A DNA stretch of 64,000 bases from Pieris napi (GCF_905475465.1 NC_062251.1:4581001-4645000), one strand, 5' to 3'. Counted from the first letter of the stretch, positions 32,291 to 44,053 are shown. Made by a program: numbers and translations. Notes: a model not told the origin generated them from the letters alone.

Positions 32291-32524
32291 TTCTGACGAA
32301 TAATTACCTTGTACAACGCTTTGGGGTTGGTTTCAAACATATCCATGCTGTCTTTTACTACTATTGTAATTACTACGATATACAGAACGCCCAGAAATAC
32401 GTCCGCGTCCTCGAGAATTACTTGTGAATCCTCTGTTATTTTCCCGGTGAAAAGACTTAGCTACTTGATTCGGTATCGGTTTAAATGTGCGATTTTGCGT
32501 ATACATGTAATTTACAGCTCGACC
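32291..32524 (-). pseudogene. Arg/Gly-rich gag C-terminal fragment (unit 1)
   Basis: The minus strand encodes an NRTFKPIPNQVAKSFHR then RGRGRISGRSVYR type sequence, an RG-rich tail like those at the C-terminus of gypsy gag proteins. It is better preserved in unit 2 (47283-47516). Confidence 0.45.
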
Positions 32525-33140
32525 TCATCTCTCCGTAACATCGGGGCCATCTCCTCTCCTCCGGCGACTTCTGTCGTAGGCCCTTCTGGCTTCGCCACAT
32601 GCGCCCCGTAGATTGCTAATCTCCGACGCCCAGCTGTAGACCGCCCTCCTCCCCTTCGGTGGCCTCCATTTGGGCATTGCCGCATTCGATACTCTCCGTA
32701 GACTTAGGTTCAGTGTGCCAGCTCCTTCCTCAACTTCCACAACACCAGCGGGCATACACTAGCCCTCCACAATGGCCACCTCCTCCGAGATCTGGCGGTC
32801 CAGTCGGCGTATCGACCAGCGGGGGAAACTCTCCCGACTCTGGAGTGTCTGCCCTTGCATTCCCCACCTCATCGACGTAGAGACCCACATCCGGATATAT
32901 TGATGATCCGATAGGGTCTCGACTCCGTCCAACACGCTCCACGCCGTAGTCGAAGGAAGAGTGACATCCACCCTTGAACTGCCTTGCGTGCGGATACAGA
33001 TGGGCACTGTTCTCTCATTTAAGAAAACAAGGCGCAACTCCGCCGCCCACTTCTCTACAACCGGACCCCTCTGACACGACACCTTGCACCCCAAGTGGGA
33101 GACCTAGCATTAAGGTCTCCCATGAGGATAAAGGGTCGCG
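32525..33140 (-). pseudogene. R1-type LINE endonuclease fragment (unit 1)
   Basis: Minus strand: GPVVEKWAAELRLVFLNERT, VETLSDHQYIRMWVST (the SDH motif of the endonuclease active site) and a basic stretch GEARRAYDRSRRRR. Several stops and shifts. It is inserted beside, and interrupts, the piggyBac fragment on its right. Confidence 0.7.
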
Positions 33141-33560
33141 GGAGCGCCGACATCAACGACGTTACGACTTTGTTGTCATTCCAACGCACAACTACCAGGC
33201 GATTTTGTCACAAACTGCTTGATGATAAGATTCTCGAGGCTTTTCTTAATTTCTTTTTCCGTACGTATAACTGCATCTGCTCCTCTCAGTCTATTTTTTC
33301 TGATGGTGCCCAATCTCAAAATTCCGTAGTTTTCTCTCAGTATGTAGAAGAGTTCTGGGCATGAAAAAGAAATATACTTGAGCTCCAAACCCTAGCGACA
33401 ATTCTTCTTCTATGAAATTATGGAACCTTAAAGCGTCCTCTCCTCCGTACATGATAAAATCTTAGATCATACGTGATACTCCAGCTCTGACATAGATTTT
33501 GAACCCCCATTTATTGGCTTTGTCTTTCATGTATTTGCGTCTCTTGCCGGCCTTAGTCCC
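33141..33560 (-). pseudogene. piggyBac-type transposase fragment (unit 1)
   Basis: Minus strand, several frames: KGTKAGKKRQYMKDKANKWG, FKIYVRAGVSRMI, then FYILRENYGILRLGTIRKNR and LRGADAVIRTEKEIKK, up to RWNDNKVV in unit 2. These match the DDE_Tnp_1_7 (piggyBac/PGBD) core, including the conserved KPnkWGfK..v..g.sG and lGT.RkNR blocks. It is decayed and truncated. Confidence 0.75.
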
Positions 33561-34425
33561 TTTGTAAGTCAATCATATGTTCTTGTGCTCTCTCTTTAAC
33601 TATTTTATAAAAAGTTAATGTCTCCAAGGTTTCCCAATTATCACCGAAATGCGTTTTTAATAATTTCAAAACATCGTGTAATTTGGCAGCATTCGGGATT
33701 ATTTTATTAGGTTGAATGATATCAGGTTGAATCATAGTTATTTTTTTCCCTTTTTTGGTAATTGTCATTTTTGTGTGGTTTTCTGCCCGATAGTTAACTT
33801 CTCCTTGCACTGACTTTAGACCGAAATGTATTACATTTTCAGTCATAGTCCGGGCTTTATAATATTCTGATAAATAGTCTTCCAGTCATATACAGGAATT
33901 GATGCCAGATCTGTACATTGTGTATGTTCTTGCAATACGGACACATATTCAGTTGGTGATGTTATAACTTCCTTAGTTTTTATGACCTTTTCAATTTTAG
34001 CAAAAACCCTGTCTGGGGGAATAAACGAGTGGCCAACAATAGGGTAAATTATTTCTATTCTTTTAAGTTGCCTTGGTGCTTCTAAGTAAAGCCATTAGCA
34101 AGCATTGAGATCATGCCGGTATTCTTGTTCTGTCCAGAACATCCATCAGATATTATTCTTAATACCTTAATATTGTCTATCAAATTGTTATTTTGCAGAA
34201 AGTTGTAAAAAGCACTTATTATTTCATTACTGATTTTTGCATGGGTTGTATCGTCCCAGTAATAAGAATAAACAAAATAAACTATAAATAAAATAATATA
34301 AGTCAATATAATGTATATGTTTGATATTATAAGATAGTATGATGTAAGTAAATAGGTACTATCAGTGTATGTGTTGAGATCCACTATCGTGGACCCCATT
34401 TTCATTTCATGGACCCCCAAAATTT
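33561..34425 (-). pseudogene. DUF7869-like protein (unit 1)
   Basis: Minus strand, in shifted frames: YYWDDTTHAKISNEIISAFY, NIKVLRIISDGCSGQNKNTG, then RIEIIYPIVGHSFIPPDRVF, AKIEKVIKTKEVITSP and, in the last frame, MTENVIHFGLKSVQGEVNYR to DLQRD. The SDGCSGQNKN and PIVGHSFIPPDRVF blocks are hallmarks of a widespread insect family of unknown function often found in repeats. A stop or shift follows QNKNTG here. It is joined to gypsy RT on the right and piggyBac on the left. Confidence 0.6.
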
Positions 34426-34429
34426 TTTG

Positions 34430-34745
34430 ATTGTTTAATTGCAGAAGTATAAGTAAGTTGATCGTCGGGAAGATAGAATATGTCAGAGAATTTCGAACAT
34501 AGTTCAATAAGAGCATTGTTCTCTATATTTAAATTACTCAATCTCAATGAGTTAATAACTTTATCGGTACTGTGAGTTATATCACGACTTATTAAATAAA
34601 TGGCATATGAAATGGAATCTAACGGTAGAATATTAAGATTTAGGTTAGTTTTTATTACACAGTTAGTTATATTTACACAGTTGTTATCTTTTACTTTAAC
34701 AATACAATTAGAAAATAGAAGATTTTCTGAAATGTGCTGATCCAT
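34430..34745 (-). pseudogene. Ty3/gypsy pol N-terminal RT fragment (unit 1)
   Basis: Same sequence as at 20968-21150, with SNLNIENNALIELCSKFSDI. It ends at TSAIKQ, where the DUF7869-like block begins. Confidence 0.8.
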
Positions 34746-35943
34746 AATTAACCCTTCCTTATGATTAGTTGCATGTACTGTTCACCGTATGACAGCTTCT
34801 GAACGAAGAAAGGTTCGGAAAACATTGATTTAATCTCGTAAGGACGGGACTAAATAAGAACGATGTGTACAGTTCGAAGACATTATTTACAGTTATTTAT
34901 GACAATGAAAATTTACGATGTTTCTAAAGTTGTTGAGTATAAAATATAGAAAAACTAAACTCTTTAACAAACAAATTTAATGATATGAACAATTATTTAT
35001 TTATTTCAGATGAAAAATTTCCGGCGTTTCTAATTGAATTTTAGCCATTTGGCACCGGACGAACGTGTGTGTAGTCTTTTACTGTAGCTAGCAGTGGGTT
35101 TTGATGAGAATTTAAATTGAATTAAAAAAAAAAACAGAGTCGCTGGCGGTTAAAATGACTTAAATTGAAAACTGAATGATCCTGTATAAATTGAAAACTG
35201 TATCGCCTGTTTAAAATGTATGAAATAGAATTTAAAATGAATTTAGTTTAAAATAAAAATGAAATAAAATTGGCACGTGACAATTGACGTTAAAATAATG
35301 CAAAATTCAAAAATTAAACAATTAAAAATGAGAATTAACTAGAAGTACTGACTATTGTAGATGGCTGGCGGAGAGGTTCCTGGTAGACGCAGCAGCAGCG
35401 ATTCCGTCGGGTGAGAACTCACACCGATAAGCTCACAGTAAACAACTTCCGAACACAAGATCGTCGCGAGAACACAAACTTTTTGACTCGTTATTCGCGT
35501 AGGAATAAGAAATTCCAAGTTAAATGAGTGATTATTCGCGAGAGCGGAGATGACCGTTCAGAAAGGCAGCTAGAGTGAGACTAAAGATATTTAAAGGCCG
35601 TGAGGTGAAGTTTTATTTAAGAAAATAGCCAAATGCTTTGTTATTGGAAACGACGTTAAGACTGTAATTAACTGACCCTAATAAAAGGTTGGCGCACGTG
35701 CAAAAACAAAGGGGACCGACGCTATAGATGTATTTATTATTGTTTAATATTTTAACTATGAGGGATTATTATCTCAATGACTTTAAAAGATAAGAATTTA
35801 TTTATGACACTGAAAATTTACGATATTTCTAAAGTTGTTGAGTATAAAATATAGAAAAACTAAGTTTAGTTTTACGCACGATTTTACCTGAAAGGCAATT
35901 CCTTTCTAAGCGGACAAACAAATTTAATGATATGAACAATTAT

Positions 35944-36015
35944 TTATTTATTTCTTACGCCATCTGCGGCATTTTGAGCAATCACGATTTTTTCTTTACT
36001 TTGCACCTTTCCCAT
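35944..36015 (-). CDS. Short leader ORF downstream of the LTR (unit 2)
   Basis: Counterpart of 25307-25378, with one Gly-to-Asp type difference near its end (gccatctgc versus gccacctgc). The start, MGxxxS context and GTAAG are kept. Confidence 0.35.
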   Translation of the reverse strand: MGKVQSKEKIVIAQNAADGVRNK

Positions 36016-36127
36016 TTTTAAAAACCAATATGTAACTAGCGAATGTTCGAACAATTAAAATTCGAATGTCCAAAATCATGTTTCACAATTCACTGAGCTG
36101 CAACCCGAAACCGAACCTTAAATGGCA

Positions 36128-36253
36128 GGGTCGCCATGTAAGGACGATGTTTACAGTTCGAAGATACATTTAATACTCCCTGCTCTAATACAATGCATGT
36201 GAATTTATACTAATATAATCATTAATATAGATATAAGGCATAGGTACACCACA
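36128..36253 (-). repeat. Short LTR-like segment with primer-binding-site-like motif (unit 2)
   Basis: LTR-like part 36253-36137 (117 bp, TG...CA), then TGGCGACCC; identical in layout to unit 1. Confidence 0.5.
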
Positions 36254-36289
36254 TGCCCCACCAAAAAAAAAGTAAAATATAGTGTTGAG

Positions 36290-36703
36290 TGTGATCTCGG
36301 TTAATAATAATTTATAAAGGCTAGATTCTATCTCAAGGAGTATTGGCTAACCGATTCGTTAGGGTGTTGTTGGCTCTCTTGTAGGTCTAACAATAAATGT
36401 GCATAATGCTTGCGCTCTCCAAATTGAGATTCAAAAAATTGGCTCAGCTGTTGCCAGCTTTCAAAGTATTTAATGGACGCAGCGGTTTCAGCTTTGTTTT
36501 CGAGTTGGCATAATTTAGCAAAAGGGGCTTTTGACTTTGAGAGGCTAATTACAATGCATTATTACAATTATTTATAAATGAACATAACTTATCACGGGAT
36601 CTGTCAAAAGGTTTTATGAACTTCAATAACACACTTGTCTCTCATTTTTCAGACATACTACTCTCAGACCTTAATTCGACATTTTTCTTTGTGGACATAT
36701 TTA
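36290..36703 (-). pseudogene. Errantivirus-like gag, N-terminal fragment (unit 2)
   Basis: Same gag fragment as unit 1, but with an early stop (tctcatttttc instead of tctaatttttc context) and small deletions around 36500-36560 that break the frame. Confidence 0.7.
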
Positions 36704-36728
36704 CAAAATTTAGAACTTATATAAGAAA

Positions 36729-38432
36729 CTAGCTGACCCGGCAAACGTTGTTTTGCCATATAAATAATTTCCTAGTAATTTCTAGTTTAGACAAAAAATA
36801 GCTTACTTATTGTAAGTATGTATGTATGTAAGAATGTGGTATATGCGTGAAATAAGCATGGAGCGCTGTGAACGATGAGGGAACATAAAAATAACAAAAG
36901 GCAAACATTATTTTTAAGTTATTATAATTTATTCCTTAAAATTATATATCATTAATTAAACAATTACGACAGTAACACTATTAAACAATATCAATCTCTT
37001 AATGCTATAGCGTGAACAATATTTTTTGTTAGTCCATCTTAAGCTAACACAAACAAACTGGATGGTTTACCCAGTCGAGAGCATGCCACGTATAATTGTC
37101 CGTGTGAAAAACATGGTGTTCTCAAATCTAATCCACAAACAGACATCATTTGACCTTGGGATTTGTTGATAGTCATTGCAAATGCCAATCTAATCGGAAA
37201 CTGAATACGTTTGAATTGAATTGGCACATCTGTAGGTATAATAGGAATCCGTGGTATGAGTATATTTTCACCTCTGAACTTGCCATTTAAAATCCTGGCT
37301 TCGATCACGCTTTTCATTAATTTTTGAATAACTAATCGCGTACCGTTGCACAGCCGGGGCGGGTTCAAATTACGAAGCAAGATATTTGGAGATCCAATTT
37401 TAATTGTAAATTACGCGGTGGGTGGCATGCCTGGCAAATCCAGTGAGTTCAAAAACTCTGTGGGAAAATTTACTGCTTCGCTGTCGTCGCAAACTGTATC
37501 AATATGATTTATGTACTGTGTGTGTACATCGGGAAATATTTGTTCAATGAGAGTATCTTGCGAATCAGCGATTGTGCAGAAATCGGTCGGTAATTTTACG
37601 TATCCAGTTTCATCTATAGCAACTTTTCCATCACCGATATCTAAGGGTTGTTTTGAAAATGTTTCAGCGGATGGATCTTGAAGCATTTGAACGCGCATAT
37701 TTATTTTTAGCTGTAGTTTTTCAACATTACGCCACAATGAAGATGATTTTAAGCAAGCTTTGATCTCATCAGCGTATGTTGAACGTGGAATGACTGGAAG
37801 TGTGTCTGAAATCACCTGAAAGGACCAACAGAGTTCCGCCAAATAGTTTGTCACTGTTTTTAATATCTTTCAATGTCCTGTTCAACGTCTCAAGTGAATG
37901 TTTGTGTGCCATAGTACATTCATCCCAAATAATAATTTTACACCGTTTCAGCACAGTGGCCATGGACGATTGTTTCTTAATGTTGCATACTGCGTCAGGG
38001 TTATTCTGAATATTTAGTGGCAGCTTAAATACTGAATGAGCTGTTCTACCTCCATCCAATAAAGGATTTCAGCAAGAATTAGCGAAATAACGAATGTTTT
38101 GCCAGTTCCACCCGGTGCATCCAAATAGAAGAACCCACCTTGTCCAGCTGAAACTGCGAGCATAATGCGATCATAAATGGTTCTTTGTTCCTCATTCATT
38201 AGTGGGACATTGCGGGCAACAATCGCTGCCATTTCTACAGTACTGTACTGCAGTTCACGATTCATTAAATCAGATGCAGTTCGATTTGGCGAAACTAGTA
38301 AGTGGTAAGTTGGCAATGACAATGCAAAGATCCTCAATAGCAATCAATGCTTCATTTTACATTTCGACGCTGAATGTTATGGGTAGATCGTGGCACCGTA
38401 TACGATGTTGATGCAATATATCATCAGTCATT
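36729..38432 (-). pseudogene. Helitron 3' part with PIF1-type helicase (unit 2)
   Basis: Same hairpin and CTAG terminus (36729) and the same helicase fragments (37039-37380, 37411-37854, 37769-38059, 38014-38343) with the same ancestral deletion and frameshift as unit 1. An extra ggtg near 37420 adds another shift. The 5' part continues past the Harbinger insertion at 41360-41405. Confidence 0.9.
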
Positions 38433-38642
38433 AGCCGCGTACTGACTGAGCGAGCAGCCTCGCGAAGCAGCCTCGGACGTTTGTTTCGCAACGTTTGCCG
38501 CGCGAGGCAGCCTCGGTCTGTAAGTTTTCTAATCCGAGGCTGCCTCGCGCGGCAAGTCCGAGCTATCGTGAGCATCGACGCTCAGTTTAACTTGAAGTCG
38601 AATAGAGACCGCGCGTGCCCGTATAGTTTGCCCGAGACCACC

Positions 38643-40642
38643 ATGAGGCCGCACATTCGGAAAGCTGTCGCTACCACTGCCTTTTTAATAATTCTAAGGC
38701 TTGCAAAAAAAAGAAAACAGAAAACTAAACGTTTTTGGATTAAACTCTTATACAAAAATAGATTACAGGCTGGGAACAGATTATTTGAAGAGTTGTGCTT
38801 CGATGACGAAGAAAAAAATTTCACTCGAATGAGTAAAATCGAATTTGACAATGTGTATTCTCTCATAAACGCCAAAATAAGCAAGAAGGACACAAATTTT
38901 CGAGAAGCAATATCCGCTAGGGAAAGATTATTAGTGACGTTGAGATTTTTGGCCACAGGAGATTCTTATACCAGTCTACAGTATCTATTTCGTATATCAA
39001 AACAAAGGATATCGGTTATAGTTCCTGAAGTCTGTGATGCTATAATTGAGGTGTTAAAGGATTATGTTAAGGTAAAATAAAATTACATATTTTTATTATT
39101 TTTTTATTAATCTGATTAGAAAATTGGACAAATAATATAAGAAAATTAAACAAACAAATATTTAATGATGAGGAGCTGGAGAAGGAGGAGGGGGAGGCAT
39201 CGAAATTGGTGAGATATGAGGCATTGGTGAGGCAGCAGGCATCGGTGAAGTAGAAGGCATCGATGAGGCAGGAGGCATCGGTGAAGTAGGAGGCATCGGT
39301 GAAGTAGGAGGCATCGGTGAGGTAGAAGGCATTGGTGAGGCAGCAGGCATCGAATATGTAGATGGCGTCGATGAGGAAGAGGGATGAGACATATATCTTA
39401 AATTATCGTGTTCACCATATGATTGAGTATAATAACTATAACCACTGTATGCTCCCATGTCTGCATCAAAGATAATTTTATTTATTGCATTTTTTACGTA
39501 TGCTAATGTAATTTTATCATACTTTCTCAACTCATTTCCTATATATTGGCCATACACATTATAGGGATCATTTTTTTCTGATATATTATCGCTTGCACAC
39601 TGTTGTAAGAGTGTTAATGCTTCAGATATGGCGTTATCAGTAAGATCATCACTTTCGTTCATTTTGGATCTCTTTTTAGGTCTAGTTGACTTTTGTTTAG
39701 GTCCTTCCGTTGTCGTCGAGTTTGAAGTTTCATTTTTTTCTTCGTTATAACCGTCATCATTTCGAGTATTATCCAGACTTGCATTCTGTAAAGATAGAAA
39801 TTATTACTTAATTTTATTTACAGATACCATCATCCGAAGAAGAGTGGCTTACCATAGCGAAAGAGTTTGAGAGCAAATGGAATTTCCCACATGTCATAGG
39901 AGCAATGGATGGGAAGCATGTTATATTACAGTCGCCGATAAATAGTGGCAATGATTATGACTGTTACAAAATGTTTCCAAGTATAGTGCTGTTTGCTTTA
40001 GTTGACGCTAACTATAAATTTCTGTACGTAGACGTTGGCAGCAAAGGACGTATATCAGATGGCGGTGTGTTTAAAAATACCAATTTATATAAAAAGGTCG
40101 AAAAGAAGGAATTGAACATTCCTTCACCAGAAATATTACAAATACCGTATAAAATTGCAGTGCCCTATTTTATTCTAGGCGATAAAGCTTTTGCTCTCAA
40201 TGATTACACATTGAAACCTTATGAAGGTACTCCAGAAAGAGGTTCAATGGAAAGGATTTTCAATTACAGGCTGTCCAGAGCAAGAAGAGTTGTGGAGAAT
40301 GCCTTTGGCATTTTAAGCTCCGTTTTTAGAGTACTGAGGAAGCCGCTACTATTAGAACCAGAAAAAGCTACGAAAGTCGTATTGACTACCATATGCTTAT
40401 ATAACTACTTGCGTAGAGATTTAGCTTCCTCACAAAGGTTCACTCCCCCAGGATCATTCGATGCCGAAGTTGAAGGGACAGTAATACCCGGCCGATGGCG
40501 ACAGGATACAGAAATGTCATCAATGCTATCTATTCAAGCCATACCACGGCGAGGATCAACAAATATAAAAGAAATACGTTCACATTTAGGGAGACATTTC
40601 ATAACAAACGGAGCAATTTCTTGGCAGAATAATTATCAGTAA
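38643..40642 (+). CDS. Harbinger 1 transposase (two exons)
   Basis: Exons 38643-39071 and 39824-40642; the intron 39072-39823 has GTAAAA...TTTACAG and phase 0. The start ATG has an ACCACC context. The product is 415 aa. Residues about 40-140 form the helical N-terminal region (MSKIEFDNVYSLINAKI, TLRFLATGDSYTSLQYLFRI). The DDE_Tnp_4 nuclease has Asp172 in GAMDGKHV, Asp263 in ILGDKAFAL and Glu301 in ARRVVENAFGIL. It ends GAISWQNNYQ. No stop or shift was seen, so the enzyme may be active. Its intron contains the last exon of the partner gene on the other strand. Confidence 0.92.
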
Positions 40643-41129
40643 ATAATAGGTACTCACTTCTTCACCTAAAGTATCTTGTGTATTTCCTGGGTGATTTCTA
40701 TCTCCTAGAAAACTGAAGGCTTCATAGGCATACCAATTCGAAACATATATTTCACCACGACCTGCAGTATAAAATAAAAAAAAATAATATTAGAAATAAT
40801 ATTAGAAATAATATAAAAACCGATGTAACTTTGAATATAATAAAATGAATGTTGTTAACCCTAATCATAAACATTAAATAATAAATACCTGATCCTGTGA
40901 TTCGGCTTTTTTTTTCTCTCGACTTTTCCCTCCTGTAAGACCCTAGTAAAGAGTCCATTTTTTTCTTTAATTCAGCTATTGGAAGGTTCATTTCCTGGCT
41001 TATTTTTCTCCATGCATCTTCCCTTAGTCCTCTATTTGTGTAATCAGGACATTGCGCATCCCAAAGTCGTCTATATTCACCATATAGTCGTATTAATTTA
41101 AGACACTGTTCTTTATCCATGACGCACAA
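39162..41129 (-). CDS. Harbinger 1 MADF-BESS partner protein (three exons)
   Basis: Exons 41129 (or ATG at 41120)-40889, 40761-40658 and 39785-39162. The junctions GGATCAG|GTATTT, CTGCAG|GTCGTG, GAAGAA|GTGAGT and TTACAG|AATGCA keep the frame. Exon 1 is the MADF N-half (CLKLIRLYGEYRRLWDAQCP, EDAWRKISQEM, KMDSLLGSYRREKSRE). Exon 2 has EIYVSNWYAYEAFSFLGDR. Exon 3 holds the basic KQKSTRPKKRSK stretch, a BESS-like GQYIGNELRKYDKITLAYVK, and a Met/Pro/Ser repeat tail. It likely helps transposase import and DNA binding, as Harbinger second proteins do. It is intact. Confidence 0.88.
39216..39360. repeat. 18-nt repeat encoding a Ser/Pro/Met tail
   Basis: Units like ggcatcggtgaagtagga repeat about eight times and encode SPMP(A/P/S)(T/A) hexapeptides on the minus strand. 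Variants of the same unit appear in the relic at 6830-6880. Confidence 0.85.
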
Positions 41130-41362
41130 CTAACACGCAACGAATAAGCGAGGCAAAACACTACCGTCTTGAGTGAGCGCGGCAAACGTACTGAGGCGCC
41201 TTTGAACATCGACAAAAACCGACAACGTTCGGCTCGGGCCGCGGCACGCTCGGGCGAGGCAGCGCGTGCGTTTGCCTCGGGCGAGGCACGTCTTGACCGA
41301 CCGAGGATTTGCCTCGCGAGGCAGCCTCGCGAGGCTGCTCGCTCAGTCAGTACGCGGCTATT

Positions 41363-42060
41363 GAATCTTTGTGATTTTCCCATGTGAATAGACAGACAGT
41401 TACCATTGTTAAATCAATAATAGTTTGCGAACGCGCGTTGATAAAAGTTGGTTTTGAGCCATTGTTTGCCAAGATAAGGTTATTGCTAAGTATAAAATTA
41501 AGCATATCCTCACCTCGAGTGTTGGTACTAGCGTTACCCCATAACGTGTGGTGCGCATTGGAGTCCGCCGCGATGATTGGCTCCAGTTTCTCCCTCTCAC
41601 AGTAGTCAGCCAGAAAGCCGAGTTCTGGAATGGGCACGTCCTCGTCATCTGGTAAGTAGGCGGACGCCAGGACGACGTCTGGTTGATTGTTTCTGGGTAA
41701 CCTAATAGCTGTAAGGTTCCTTGACCAGAGTTCGTTTATTAGAAATGCTGGTACATGTTGGCCAGATGGCCATGACATGGCAAGATTATGCAAGTTCTAG
41801 GGTTACTTACGGAGGTATCCAGTAAAAATTTACCACCGGTGCTGCCCAGGCCACATATCTTGCCATTCCTGATCCACGGCTCCTGGATCGCGGCGATGGT
41901 CTTCGGATTGCTCTCCAGCAGTCTGCGTAGGGATGCCGACGCTGTCTGACTGTGCTGGAGGTTAGCTTGGATAAGGTCAGTTCGGCGATGGGGAGGAGCG
42001 CAGACAGCTGTCGCTGAATTCACTCCCCCCGGTCTCCTGAAACAACTCATCATCCGAAGT
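41363..42060 (-). pseudogene. Jockey-like LINE ORF2 endonuclease (unit 2)
   Basis: Minus strand. RTDLIQANLQHSQTASASLR, PKTIAAIQEPWIRNGKICGL, a shift, then FLINELWSRNLTAIRLPRNN, VVLASAYLPDDEDVPIPELG, IIAADSNAHHTLWGNASTNT, GEDMLNFILSNNLILANNGS and KPTFINARSQTIIDLT. These are the N-terminal two-thirds of an apurinic-type endonuclease (QEPW, SAY.P, D.NAHH.lWG, T). It ends inside the Helitron sequence at about 41405, so the catalytic SDH and the whole RT are missing. 41363-41405 is Helitron. Confidence 0.85.
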
Positions 42061-43665
42061 TAGTTGCACCGGTGACGGTGGTTGTGTAGCTACCTCCATA
42101 GGGACGTGTGCCCCGGTGACCGAATCTGCCCACGTCTCTGACTGCATCCCCGGCCCCGACGACGCCACCCCCGATGTGCTGGCAGCAGTTGGTGGGGCGT
42201 TGGCCACCTGCGAGGGTTCATCTCTATCCAGGATGCGGATATAGATGTTTCCCATCAGGTAGTATAATCGCCGATTATGTTCTTTGATTTTAGATATACG
42301 CCTGTCGCCTGACGCCTGTCGGGTCCTGAGTTCTTCGTTCGTGTGTCAGGGTCCAGGATCTGATGTTGAGGTGGCGGTTTTGCCTCGTGATCAGTTTCCT
42401 CAGTGTTTCCGTGTTGCGACTGTAGTCTGGTACATGTAGCAGACACGGAATTTTGTTCGGAATCGCCGATTGAGGCCGAACCACCAACCTGGTGTCAGGT
42501 ACTGGATTTGTGATGACATCACAAGTTCCGGTCAGCCAACTCAGAGTGTAAGTGTCCTCGCACCAAGTTTTGAGGACACCATCCGAGAAATGGGCCTTAC
42601 CCCGGAACCTGATGTCGTTGGTTGGCTCGGTAGTTAGTCGGGTAGCATCAAGATCCGCCAGGAGCTCATCTTGAATTTTACCCTCGATTTGTAGGCGGAT
42701 GTTATCCGCCTGTTCTTGTGTCATATCCACGAAAGGCTCAGTCATCACGGCAACACAAAGCTCGTTAGCTTTGTATGATGCTGCCGCTTCCGCGTAACTG
42801 GCCGAGGTCCCTGCCACTGTCTGGGGTTTGTTGGGTTTGACCCTTTTACTTTTTCCAGTCGGTGTTACGGTTTCCTCTGGCCGGTCGCGCTTCTGGCCCT
42901 TCGTGGCTTGGTTTGTTTTAGAACTCTTAAGTCCCTTGCCGCACCCAGAGCAGCTAGGCACGGGCGCAGCAGTGGATCTTTTAGGCTTCGGTGTCCTTTT
43001 CCCGCCTCTCTCTACTGTGGTTACAGCGGGGGCAGTTCCAGGTTTCACAGGTGGCCTCGGAGCGCCGGTGACCAGCTTCTGCTGTTCCGGCGCCCTTATG
43101 GCTCTCCTGTGCCGTCGCCTTTTAGAGTTGCTTACGACCATTTTGAAAGTCGGCTCCTGAATTGCGGTCTTCAGGGCCGACATATCCATGGTCGTGGTTA
43201 TTCACTGGACGTGCCCTCCGTCGCAGCCTCGGTCTGCCGCATCGTTCTTGCCGCGGAAGCACCCCCTTCAGACGCAGACAATGCTGTATCATCGTCCGGA
43301 GTTGCCATCTTTGGCTCGACCGACGCAGTCAACCTGGCCGCAGCAGTGGTCACATCCTTGTGCGGTGGTATAAGGGATTCCATCGGATTGGGTACAGGCC
43401 GGAGTGCAGCCCGGATTGGTGCAACCCCAGCCGCTGCCCTCTCCTTTGGGGTCCCGGACGCTGCCCGTGAGGGTGCATCCGTGTGTGTGACAGGGGCATC
43501 AGAGTATCGCGCCACTGGTGACTTGCACCGCGACACGTCCAAAGACGCAACCCTGGGTTTGTTGGTGTTAGTGATTGTTTTACTAAGTTTTTTAGCCTCT
43601 TTATCCATGAGGTGATATGGTTTGGATTCACCATTGGAGCTCTCCACCCGCCACGGAGCCCTCAA
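42061..43665 (-). pseudogene. Jockey-like LINE ORF1 with DUF4780-like domain (unit 2)
   Basis: Minus frames 43665-43198 (Ser/Ala/Pro-rich), 43189-42290 (299 codons) and 42255-41977. The long frame has KRRRHRRAIRAPEQQKL, a CSGCGKGLK stretch, SYAEAAASYKANELCVAVMT and then a DUF4780-like region (CEDTYTLSWLTGTCDVI, NKIPCLLHVPDYSRNTETLR, LNIRSWTLTHERRTQDPTG). A 14-bp duplication near 42310 causes the final shift; the old frame resumes as VYLKSKNIIGDYT. ORF1 binds LINE RNA in this class. The first frame ends eight bases before the second starts, which may be natural or a lesion. Confidence 0.75.
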
Positions 43666-44053
43666 GTCGGGGACGTCCCTTGCTCAGCAAGCGACGTCAG
43701 AGCTACTCCTCCGGTATAGAGCCAGCACGTAGGGAGGCAGACGCATCCGCACGCAGCAAGGAAGTACGGAGCTGTTCACATCACGAGACTATGACGCAAA
43801 CTCACCTCGAGTCCCGTACCGCGCCGACGCCCCCCCCCCCCACATCCCGACTCTCGCTCGGCAGCCCGCTTATGGGATGCCACAGCCGATTGACCGTGGT
43901 TAGCTAAACCCCGGCCTCCCGTGTGAGGAGAAATCCAGACCAAAGAGGTGTGTTGTGTGCAGCGCACAACTGTTCCGGCGCACTACTCCACTCAACCCCC
44001 AGGATTCCTTCATCCCCCCGTACGGGTCCCCGCGCACGGCACAAACACGCGGG
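43666..44053 (-). promoter_or_regulatory. GC-rich 5' UTR/promoter region of the LINE (unit 2)
   Basis: Same as 28787-29175, with a C-run one base shorter and cgtccct in place of cgttctt. Confidence 0.4.

Larger units (their letters stand above)
24314..34967. repeat. Tandem composite block, unit 1
   Basis: About 10.65 kb of nested transposon fragments repeated, in the same order and orientation, from 34968 to about 49912. Examples of matching positions: 24331/34968, 26411/37039, 28319/43198, 29179/44057, 30560/45454, 33553/48547. A preceding partial end (20732-21395) equals the end of this unit, so the array once had at least part of a third unit. Unit 1 lacks 1.3 kb of LINE sequence kept in unit 2. 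Confidence 0.9.
38433..41359 (+). mobile_element. Harbinger 1: intact PIF/Harbinger element, ATT target duplication
   Basis: 2,927 bp. Both ends share about 33 bp: agccgcgtactgactgagcg, then agcagcctcgcga. Flanked by ATT (38430-38432 and 41360-41362). Unit 1 holds the empty site (tcatcagtcattgaatcttt, about 27791), with one ATT. Further GC-rich repeats of the gaggcagcctcg type sit inside each end. It carries a transposase on + and a MADF-BESS partner on -. Confidence 0.92.
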
